From Psychrobacter immobilis (GTDB lineage: Bacteria; Pseudomonadota; Gammaproteobacteria; Pseudomonadales; Moraxellaceae): a stretch of 64,000 nt of DNA. The first letter of the stretch is position 1. Every line of letters starts with the position of its first letter. The notes under the pieces are model-generated. The model saw only the letters and a program-made list of their open reading frames with translations, did no database searches and had not been told where the DNA came from. This document shows positions 57,002-64,000 of the stretch, piece after piece. The stretch spans positions 62,001 through 126,000 of the forward strand of contig NZ_CAJGZQ010000009.1 of NCBI RefSeq assembly GCF_904846185.1. The letters run 5' to 3'. A program made the position numbers and the translations under genes.

Positions 57002-57814
57002 TTATAGCATTAACGCCGACAGCGTTTTAAGCGTGTCTGCTGGCGTATGATGCAGGCGCACTGGTGATAAACTGATATAACCCGCCGCCACCGCTTGATC
57101 ATCCGTCATATCTGTTGTGGAGGACTGCAAATCTTCAGTTTCTAATGGTAACTCATGCGGGCGTTTACGTAGCGACAGCCAATAAGCATCACGCCCACGT
57201 GGATCGACCATATGATGTACAGGACGCGCAATCTGACGGTGCCCTAACGCCGTTATTTTCCGACCTTTAATATCATCAGCACTATCCACATCAGGAATAT
57301 TAACGTTTAATACATGATAGGGCAAATTTTTGCAAGCATCTAATATCGGTGTTTCTATCAATAATTTAACAATTTCAGCTGCCGCCATTTGATAATGACT
57401 GGTCTGCTCTTGCTTTTCTCCTTTGACGCTGCCGCCCACTAGGGAGGTCGCAATGGCAGGTATTCCAAAGAGCTGTGCGGTTAATGCAGCACCAAAGGTA
57501 CCCGAAAATAAAACGTCTTGACCAAGATTGGCACCAGAATTGATACCAGTAATCACACAATCAAAACGCGTATCAGGATACAACTCATGCAATGCCAAAT
57601 GTACACAATCCGCGGGCGAACCATTTACCGCTATAAAACCAGAATCCAATCGATGAGTATATAATGGCATCGATAGGCTCAAAGCACTCGCGCAGCCACT
57701 TTGCTCACTATTTGGCGCAACCACTACCACCTCTGCAATAGCAGACAGGGCTTGATATAATGCTAATAACCCTGGTGCATAAACCCCATCATCATTACTA
57801 ATTAAAAATTTCAT
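57002..57814 (-). CDS. surE: 5'/3'-nucleotidase SurE
   Basis: Metal-dependent nucleoside monophosphatase linked to stress survival. 270 residues from ATG 57814 (GAG five bases before it; a GTG at 57820 is also open). Motifs: LISNDDGVYAPGL (metal Asp-Asp), APNSEQSGCASALS, VNGSPADCVHLAL, VSGINSGANLG-type ITGINSGANLGQD, SGTFGAALTA, LNVNIPD. Usual length about 250; the extra residues are in a loop near 190-235. Upstream of nlpD as in other gammaproteobacteria; pcm is missing between them. Confidence 0.95.
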   Translation of the reverse strand: MKFLISNDDGVYAPGLLALYQALSAIAEVVVVAPNSEQSGCASALSLSMPLYTHRLDSGFIAVNGSPADCVHLALHELYPDTRFDCVITGINSGANLGQDVLFSGTFGAALTAQLFGIPAIATSLVGGSVKGEKQEQTSHYQMAAAEIVKLLIETPILDACKNLPYHVLNVNIPDVDSADDIKGRKITALGHRQIARPVHHMVDPRGRDAYWLSLRKRPHELPLETEDLQSSTTDMTDDQAVAAGYISLSPVRLHHTPADTLKTLSALML

Positions 57815-58443
57815 TTTCACTCAATATACTCATTAATGACCGCCTGTCCACTTATGAACTTTAGCCGCATAAAATTGCTATAATCAGACCCGAAAATGGT
57901 GGTTAGATTGTGTGATCATACTGTTGATGCTGACATATACATTGGCTTTTTCTGCATAAATAGTATTTATACACAGCATTTGGCAAGCGTCAAATGATAG
58001 CTAAATTTACTATAAAAGTTAAAAAAGCCATACCGCTATCAAAGTAAAATGACACTGTGTTTATATCACAGCATGCATATGAATAAATTGATAGAGCAAA
58101 ACGCGGATGCCACCATAATTTTGGGCAATTATACCCTAATAATACGCTGACACGAACCCAGTCTGTGCGCAGAATCTATTCAATTTATAATTTTATCACG
58201 ATGATATCTGCATCAATAACAGCAAAAAAACTTGGCATGACGTTACAATAGGCAACACCTTACAACAATACAAACTTATATTTTTATGCTGACGTAACTT
58301 ATGAGTCTATGCTGCTGATATGTTGCTCAAAAAGAGCTTTGGCTCACAAGATATCTACACATAAATCAATATTTTATGTGACTTTTGTTTTTTTACCCAT
58401 TAACATATCACCATTAAATAAAGATAAGCGAGTGTAATACTGC
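57815..58443. other. Intergenic region between divergent surE and secreted-protein genes
   Basis: 629 bases with no credible reading frame. AT-rich, with several short inverted repeats (for example near 58040-58075, GTGTTTATATCACAGC flanks) but no clear promoter, RNA gene or repeat that I could support. Confidence 0.5.
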
Positions 58444-58881
58444 ATGAAAAATCAATCGATATTATCTATAGCTTCTGTGATAGCGAAGACGGCGTCCAAA
58501 ATTAGTCTTGCAGGACTGGTAACGTCTGTTGCCATGCTGTCTCAAGCATCCTTTGCGGCGAATAATTCTGCTACAACCATACCTCTAGATATGTCTGGCA
58601 TCAATGTCACTAAACATGAAATTGCGGTCATGCAAGTGCTATCAGAGATATGTCCACCGATGCTCAATGGCAAACAAAAACAGCGCTTTTATAAATCTTA
58701 TAACGTTCAGCTTCACGAGTTGATGCCGTCTTTAGAAGATCCAAAAGCAGCGATTCAATATCTATCCACTCAGCAAGATTATCGCCAGATATTACAAGGC
58801 ATTCGTAGCTGGACAATGGGCTTCTCTAAACAAGACAACAAAGCTCTATGCGAAGATTTGGCGAATGCTGAATACCAGTAG
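58444..58881 (+). CDS. Small secreted protein of unknown function
   Basis: 145 residues. Signal peptide with a long n-region (cleavage about residue 39, after QASFA). The mature part of about 106 residues is largely helical, with two cysteines (EICPPML and ALCEDL) likely to pair, and Tyr/Gln-rich helices (QDYRQILQGIRSW). It probably acts in the periplasm or outside. I recognise no domain. Possible transcript end is the hairpin pair at 59068-59154, 190-270 bases downstream. Confidence 0.7.
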   Translation: MKNQSILSIASVIAKTASKISLAGLVTSVAMLSQASFAANNSATTIPLDMSGINVTKHEIAVMQVLSEICPPMLNGKQKQRFYKSYNVQLHELMPSLEDPKAAIQYLSTQQDYRQILQGIRSWTMGFSKQDNKALCEDLANAEYQ

Positions 58882-58998
58882 TGGATCATAACTAAGCTCA
58901 ACAATTACAACATTATAATTGGCTTACTTATCAGACATCCTATCGTCTCCCCTACAATAGCTATGCCCCAGCATTGATTCTAAATTGATAAAGTCAGC

Positions 58999-59157
58999 TA
59001 TAATTAATGACAATAAATCATGGCATTATCTGTCTTGGAACGCTGATTATGGGCTATTTAGCGACACCTTATAAGCTTGTTCATCAGGCTTATAAGTAAC
59101 AAAAAAGCTTACGGTCATCCTGTTTATACCAACAGGATGACCGTAAGCTTTTTTATG
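58999..59157 (+). ncRNA. Candidate small RNA (or structured 3' UTR)
   Basis: TATAAT at 58999-59004 (with TTGATT at 58974-58979, 19-base spacing) precedes about 145 bases with no reading frame that end in two adjacent hairpins: CTTATAAGC/GCTTATAAG (59068-59096) and a 24-bp perfect stem (59101-59124 with 59131-59154) closing in TTTTTT. The layout suits a small RNA, but read-through from the gene at 58444 would give the same end. Confidence 0.35.
59101..59154. terminator. 24-bp perfect-stem bidirectional terminator
   Basis: The arm AAAAAAGCTTACGGTCATCC... (59101-59124) is the exact inverse of 59131-59154, 6-base loop, with T runs on both strands. Confidence 0.88.
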
Positions 59158-59454
59158 ACAGTCGAATTATTTCTATTCGAGACATTGTAGCAGTCCTAGT
59201 CTGAGCAAACGTTTACTTCTTACCACTCTTTCTTTTTAATCGGGTCTTTTTTTGCATTTATCGATTCCCCATCGGTTGGCATTTTGCTAAGATAAGGCGT
59301 TAATTTTATGTCTGTCGCTCAGCCATCACCACTCTTATTAATACATTGTTTTTAAACAGAATGTTTAAGACAGGCTACTTAAAATGATGCATAAGATTTA
59401 GTGCAAGGTACAAGCGGTAGATACATTTGGTTTCATGATGCGGTGTAACGATAT
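59158..59454. other. Upstream region of dacC
   Basis: About 300 bases without a gene; no clear promoter boxes. TTTAAACAGAATGTTTAAG near 59355 is a small inverted repeat (TTTAAAC/GTTTAA). Confidence 0.4.
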
Positions 59455-60621
59455 ATGACAGTAAAGCGTGTAAAAAATCAGCTGGTGCAGCTGGTAGTCG
59501 GTGTGAGTATCTCTATGAGTGCAGTGATGGCAAACGCAGCCATCCAGCCGCCTGAGATGGATAATACCGCCTATGTATTGATGGATTATAATACTGGTGA
59601 GATTTTGGCACAAAAGAACGCCAATGAGTCGCTACCGCCAGCGTCTTTGACAAAAATGATGACCAGTTACATCATTGAGCAGCGCTTAGCATCAGGCGAC
59701 CTTAAAGAAGATGACCAAGTCATAATGAGTCCAAATGCTTGGTGTCGTGGTAGTAGCAGCCAGTCTTGCATGTATGTGCCGGTAAATAAATCTGCGAGTG
59801 TTATCGACATGCTACGCGGTATTATTATTCAATCAGGTAACGATGCCTCAAAAGCTATGGCTGAGCATATCGCTGGTAGCGAAGCCTCATTTGCTATCTT
59901 GATGAATGAGCAAGCAGAAAAGCTTGGTATGAAAAATACCCATTTCGTCAACTCTACTGGTATGCCTGACGAAGGGCATGAGGCATCAGCACTAGATTTG
60001 GCCAAATTGTCACGCGCTATTATCAAGAATAGCGGCGACTATTATGGTATTTATGCAGAAAAAGAGTTCACCTATAACGGTATTACTCAAGGTAACCGTA
60101 ATGCTCTACTTGCAACCGACCCAACCGTTGATGGTCTAAAAACTGGCCACACTGATGCCGCAGGCTATTGCTTAGCGGCTTCAAGCAATCGTGATGGCAT
60201 GCGCTTGATTTCTGTGATTATGGGAACAGAGAGCCAGCAAGCACGTGCCGATCAATCACGTGAGCTGCTCAACTGGGGCTTTGGCCACTTCACTACTGTC
60301 ACCAAAGCACCTGCCGGACAATTCGTCAGCAAAGTTCCGGTCTGGTTCGGTGAAGCTGATGAAGTCGAGCTAGTTACTGCGGATAATTTGCAAATTCTAA
60401 CCAGCAAAACGCAAAAAAATAAAATCACGACTGTGGTAGATATTCCTGAGAGCCTAGAAGCACCCATCAAAAAAGGTCAAGAAATTGGCAAAATGATGGC
60501 CGTTATTGATGGTAAAGCGGTGGCTTCAGTGCCTATTATAGCGACCAGTGATATCGAGCAATCAGGCTTTATGAGCCGCACTTGGCAGCGTGTCGTACGT
60601 TGGGCACAAAATCTGTTTTAG
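59455..60621 (+). CDS. dacC: D-alanyl-D-alanine carboxypeptidase (PBP5/6 type)
   Basis: Trims the terminal D-Ala from peptidoglycan pentapeptides at the periplasmic face. 388 residues: signal peptide (cleavage about residue 28, ANAA), penicillin-binding motifs SLTK (Ser64-Lys67), SGN (127-129) and KTG (229-231), C-terminal PBP5_C beta domain (about 280-370), and an amphipathic C-terminal helix (SRTWQRVVRWAQNLF) that anchors it to the membrane. dacA would be an equally fitting name; the paralogue cannot be told apart here. Ends at a strong terminator. Confidence 0.94.
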   Translation: MTVKRVKNQLVQLVVGVSISMSAVMANAAIQPPEMDNTAYVLMDYNTGEILAQKNANESLPPASLTKMMTSYIIEQRLASGDLKEDDQVIMSPNAWCRGSSSQSCMYVPVNKSASVIDMLRGIIIQSGNDASKAMAEHIAGSEASFAILMNEQAEKLGMKNTHFVNSTGMPDEGHEASALDLAKLSRAIIKNSGDYYGIYAEKEFTYNGITQGNRNALLATDPTVDGLKTGHTDAAGYCLAASSNRDGMRLISVIMGTESQQARADQSRELLNWGFGHFTTVTKAPAGQFVSKVPVWFGEADEVELVTADNLQILTSKTQKNKITTVVDIPESLEAPIKKGQEIGKMMAVIDGKAVASVPIIATSDIEQSGFMSRTWQRVVRWAQNLF

Positions 60622-60939
60622 AGAATATTAGTAGAAGCTATTTCTCAAGAACATTACTGACAAAAAAGACGCCTCAAAACTGGGCGTCTTTTTTATGTCC
60701 TCATTCACCGCACAGATTTTATTATTGCTATTAAGTAGTGTCATCATCAAACTGTGATAAACACTGATTTACTAGACTCAGTAAGCTTGCCCTCGTTCAT
60801 CATATTTTTCAGATTAAAAGCAAGCACTCTTGTCGAAAATACGATGTTCGAAACTATTTACAGTAAATGAGTAAATGAAAGGCAATCGAGTACATTAAAC
60901 GAGGTTAGTACAGTAAGCGTGACAAATCCTTTAGTCCTC
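60622..60939. other. Gap between dacC and the convergent kinase gene
   Basis: 318 bases; contains the terminator at 60662-60694 and no gene. The kinase transcript also runs into this region. Confidence 0.5.
60662..60694. terminator. Terminator of dacC
   Basis: AAAAAAGACGCC (60662-60673) pairs with GGCGTCTTTTTT (60683-60694); symmetrical A/T tracts make it bidirectional. Confidence 0.9.
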
Positions 60940-62877
60940 TTACGTCCATACCAACCAGCGCTTAAGCAAGTCGCTTAATGCTTTATCTTTATAAGTGGCG
61001 CTATAACAGTAATCGACACCAGCTGCTTTTAAACCATGCTCAAAGCTATCTAACTGCTTCGCTCGATGTGGTGGATACCAATATACCAATAAAGCCCGAT
61101 GTTCACTTTCAAATTGACGAATACGCTTGGCTAACGACTCAGCTTTACTTGGAAAGATATCTTCCGCAAACATCACCATATTCACCTGTCTTATACTCAT
61201 CTCCTCTATAACCAGTGTTTCATGCTGACGATAAATGACCGTCGCGCCTAAACGCTCTAGCTCCTTCGCTAAAAACCCGACTTCATGATAATAATAGTAA
61301 ATAATAGTCAATCCAGCCAATAAATGCTGCTGCCGAGACTGCTGTTTATTGGTCATCGATATGGTCAGCATGAATTGGGTGCCTGACCCTAACGTGCTAT
61401 CTACTTCTATAGTAGCGCCCATCAGCTGAGCCATTTGCTTGACGACTGGTAAACCAACACCTGAGCCTTCATATTGGCGAGTTTGTGATGAATCCACTTG
61501 GAAAAACGGATTAAAAATATCATCGATATGAGTGCTATCGATACCTATACCTGTATCTTTCACACTTATTTGCCAGCGATTGCTTTTATCAAAATGGGTC
61601 AATTGCGACGTAATAGTCACCTGCCCTGCTGGAGTAAACTTAATCGCATTGCTCAATAATATCGATAATATTTGTTTTATTTTTTCCGCATCCCCTTCCA
61701 GACCATAGTCTATATGATGAATACGGCTAATCAACTCTAGCCTTTTTTGCCGAGCAATAGGCTCATATTCTGCCAACAGATCGGCGATTAACTGCAGTGG
61801 ATTGAACGCAATACAATTGATACTCATCTGACCTTTTTGTATTTGATTCAATTGGATAATATGATCAAGCGACGACACCAATTTATCACTGCCGTCACTG
61901 ATAATTTCAACCGCATCTTTTTGTTCTCTATTGAGGGTATCGTAATCTAACAGCTGTAAACCGCCTACGATAGCATTTAGCGAAGTTTTCAGCTCATGGG
62001 TGATCATGCTTTGAAAGTTATGCAGCTGCACATCGAGGGATACGTCTTTGTTGTGTAATTGCTGCTCAAAAATAGCAAGCGCCTCATAATCTTGTTGGAC
62101 TTTCTGTAAACGATCAAACAATACAGCCAAAGTTTGCTTGATTTGTACCAGTTCCTGAAATTCAAAAAGCTGTGGAATCACTGGTAACTGCTCAAGCTCT
62201 GGGTTTTTTACAACGATGTGACAGACTTCTTTCAAAGCTTCAATATCTCTGATTGGCCATTTGAGTTTGCGCAGAATGTACAATACCCAAAGTACCGTCA
62301 ATATCGTGGTGATAAGCCATAGCAATATATTGCTTCGAAACCAATGTGAACGCAGGGTGTTCACATCTAAAGTGAGATTAATATATCCAACTAACGCGCT
62401 ATTTTTATTGGCCTCACTAGACGCTGACGATTCTTGCTCACCATTTGATAAAGTCGTGGACGATTGCTGACTGCTGTTTAACGTATCTAGCGCGCTATCA
62501 TCACCGATATCGTCACTGGTAACGGGATAATTGAAGCTGACAGTATCTGCAAATAAAGCATTCTTCCAATCATCTCTGGATTGATTAACTTCATCAATAG
62601 GTTTGGGTGTTGAATAAAATAAAATACTTCTAATGCTGGGTTCACTTTCTAACAAGAATCTCACTTGCTCAGCCACGATATCAGCACCATCGGCTGTCGA
62701 TGCGCTGGTGGTCAACATAGTAGCCAATTGCTGGATATGCTGACGCTTCTCTTTATAGTGGTATAACAAACCATAAACGATAGACATCAAGAAACCTGCC
62801 AACACAGCCAAAATAATGGCTTGTACGACAGAACGCCAAATAAGCGTAGAGATGGTTTGAGAGGGACGGTTGTTCAT
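60940..62877 (-). CDS. GacS/BarA-like sensor histidine kinase with degenerate receiver
   Basis: 645 residues. Two membrane segments (about 17-38 and 184-203) flank a periplasmic sensor with a Ser/Asp-rich insert (120-160). Then a HAMP-like linker, a coiled region (250-290), HisKA with His294 (MITHELKTSLNAIVGG) and HATPase (LLSNAIKFTPAG, KDTGIGID, GSGVGLPVV). The last 120 residues have receiver-like alternation but no phospho-acceptor: the DxxMPxMDG region reads VNMVMFAEDIFPSK, and the conserved Lys-Pro is replaced by SATY. No Hpt domain follows. Probably in the GacS/BarA line; it has no response-regulator gene nearby. Confidence 0.85.
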   Translation of the reverse strand: MNNRPSQTISTLIWRSVVQAIILAVLAGFLMSIVYGLLYHYKEKRQHIQQLATMLTTSASTADGADIVAEQVRFLLESEPSIRSILFYSTPKPIDEVNQSRDDWKNALFADTVSFNYPVTSDDIGDDSALDTLNSSQQSSTTLSNGEQESSASSEANKNSALVGYINLTLDVNTLRSHWFRSNILLWLITTILTVLWVLYILRKLKWPIRDIEALKEVCHIVVKNPELEQLPVIPQLFEFQELVQIKQTLAVLFDRLQKVQQDYEALAIFEQQLHNKDVSLDVQLHNFQSMITHELKTSLNAIVGGLQLLDYDTLNREQKDAVEIISDGSDKLVSSLDHIIQLNQIQKGQMSINCIAFNPLQLIADLLAEYEPIARQKRLELISRIHHIDYGLEGDAEKIKQILSILLSNAIKFTPAGQVTITSQLTHFDKSNRWQISVKDTGIGIDSTHIDDIFNPFFQVDSSQTRQYEGSGVGLPVVKQMAQLMGATIEVDSTLGSGTQFMLTISMTNKQQSRQQHLLAGLTIIYYYYHEVGFLAKELERLGATVIYRQHETLVIEEMSIRQVNMVMFAEDIFPSKAESLAKRIRQFESEHRALLVYWYPPHRAKQLDSFEHGLKAAGVDYCYSATYKDKALSDLLKRWLVWT

Positions 62878-63097
62878 ATTACTTAACTGAGTTAAGAAAA
62901 CTTTTGATTATAGTACAGGTATTTTGTAGGAGTAGTGAGGGAAATATCACATGTTAATAAAACTTAACAACGTATTAATATATCATGATGACCGATATAA
63001 TCATCATGATATGGCACATTACAGAGAAGTATGAACAATAGAATAAAATAGTCTTTATTTACTACAACAATATAAAGACCGTCATCATTTTGCTAAA

Positions 63098-64000
63098 TTA
63101 ACGCTTTTTATCTTTATTGGTGAATTTCTGCTTATCTTTGGTAGTAAATTTTTGTGCCCGATTACGCTCGCGTTGGCGCAACTGTTGCGTCTTCGCTTTG
63201 GTTGGCGTATCGCTCTTGTTGGCATATGGGTTGTCATTTTGTTTAAGGACAACATTGAGCGGCGTGCCTTCAAGCTTAAATACTTGACGGAATTGGTTTT
63301 CAAGATAACGCTGATAGCTCTTAGGTAATGCACTGGTTTGGTTACCATGAATGACAATCACGGGCGGATTGTGACCACCGATGTGAGCGAAGCGCAGTTT
63401 AATACGGCGACCAGCAACCGTTGGTGGTGGATTGGCTGTCACCGCATCTTGCAGAATCTGAGTCAAACGATTGGTTGACACTTCAAACATCGAAGATTTA
63501 TAAGCACGCAAGATAGACGGGTATAGATTACCCACACCAGTACCATGTAGTGCTGAGATTAGATGCACTTTTACATAAGGGATAAAGTTAAAGCGGCGAT
63601 CCATCTCAATCTTGATATAGTTTTTCTGATCAGCAGTCAGACCATCCCACTTATTAATCGCAACAACTAGAGCACGACCCGCATCAAGCGCATAGCCAAT
63701 CATATGCAAATCTTGATCAACGATACCTTCATGCGCATCAATAACAATAACGGTTACGTTAGAATCTTCGATTGCTTGTAGGGTTTTAATGACCGAGAAT
63801 TTTTCTACTTTTTCATCAATTCTACCGCGGCGGCGCACACCAGCAGTATCGATTAAGACGTAGTCTTTACCTTCGCGTGTATAAGGAATATAAATACTGT
63901 CACGCGTGGTACCGGGCATATCAAAAACCACTACTCGGTCTTCACCCAATAGACGATTGACTAGCGTCGATTTACCAACGTTTGGACGACCTATGATCGC
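63098..64000 (-). CDS. der: Ribosome biogenesis GTPase Der (3' part)
   Basis: The reading frame is open to the window edge, so the 5' part, with the first GTPase domain, is missing. What is seen is the second G domain ([12 protein letters not shown] at the very end of the window, [21 protein letters not shown]) and the KH-like C-terminal domain ([44 protein letters not shown]). The basic tail contains a near-tandem repeat, KFTTKDKQ then KFTNKDKK. Der supports 50S maturation. 300 codons are visible of an expected 480 or so. Confidence 0.96.
   Translation of the reverse strand, partial: AIIGRPNVGKSTLVNRLLGEDRVVVFDMPGTTRDSIYIPYTREGKDYVLIDTAGVRRRGRIDEKVEKFSVIKTLQAIEDSNVTVIVIDAHEGIVDQDLHMIGYALDAGRALVVAINKWDGLTADQKNYIKIEMDRRFNFIPYVKVHLISALHGTGVGNLYPSILRAYKSSMFEVSTNRLTQILQDAVTANPPPTVAGRRIKLRFAHIGGHNPPVIVIHGNQTSALPKSYQRYLENQFRQVFKLEGTPLNVVLKQNDNPYANKSDTPTKAKTQQLRQRERNRAQKFTTKDKQKFTNKDKKR

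Overview
This 64 kb window is chromosomal DNA of a moderately AT-rich gammaproteobacterium. The protein sequences (UppS with MDGNNR, the long Q/N/S-rich extensions, small Cys-rich secreted proteins, tail-charged RarD-like exporters) and the gene order point to Moraxellaceae, most probably Psychrobacter. That assignment is recognition from protein sequence; no search was run. There is no prophage, plasmid backbone, CRISPR array or intact insertion sequence. Most of the window is core housekeeping DNA with a few accessory or poorly known patches.

Layout. 1-6.6 kb: a membrane-anchored endonuclease/exonuclease/phosphatase protein, asd, a secreted SOUL protein, tgt, and an NSS-family sodium symporter with an unusually structured leader. 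6.8-20.5 kb (all minus strand): an envelope-biogenesis and translation block read rimO, pyrH, frr, uppS, cdsA, dxr, rseP, bamA, lpxD, fabZ, lpxA. It links isoprenoid and undecaprenyl synthesis, CDP-diacylglycerol, outer-membrane protein assembly and lipid A; the skp gene usually found between bamA and lpxD is missing. 20.6-23.9 kb: ntrB/ntrC nitrogen control pair. 24.0-26.0 kb: tRNA-Leu(UAG), then a compact, separately promoted operon of three small lipoproteins, the least understood part of the window. 26.0-30.3 kb: an atypical Ser/Thr kinase divergent from a DUF815 ATPase, tRNase Z, a small membrane protein and a GST.

30.5-36.6 kb: two tandem RarD-like transporters (a duplication that also copied a terminator), a 176-bp MITE with perfect 21-bp terminal inverted repeats, gyrA, and a 59-residue secreted Cys-rich protein. 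36.7-39.6 kb: a lipase-like lipoprotein and a CmoM-like tRNA methyltransferase. 39.7-44.2 kb: a ferric-iron ABC importer fbpABC with a possible Fur site and an internal hairpin. 44.5-50.1 kb: rsmE-waaA (overlapping), a tail-anchored Sel1-repeat protein, cardiolipin synthase. 50.3-50.7 kb: tRNA-Val(UAC) and tRNA-Asp(GUC) in one transcription unit. 51.3-54.2 kb: Tsx-like porin, D-cysteine desulfhydrase and an orphan modB-like permease. 54.5-57.8 kb: MltB-type transglycosylase, NlpD-like LytM protein and surE. 58.4-64 kb: a small secreted protein, a candidate sRNA locus, dacC, a GacS/BarA-like kinase with a decayed receiver, and the 3' part of der running off the window end.

A recurring structural theme is long, perfect-stem hairpins without a U-tract in gaps between co-directional genes (rseP-bamA, bamA-lpxD, fabZ-lpxA, fbpA-fbpB, nlpD-mltB). 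Their sequences are unrelated to one another, so they are not one repeat family; they may set relative mRNA levels within operons. Best candidates for something undescribed: the three-lipoprotein operon with its 21-bp-phased direct repeats, the multi-hairpin leader of the NSS transporter, the atypical kinase, and the candidate small RNA near 59.1 kb.
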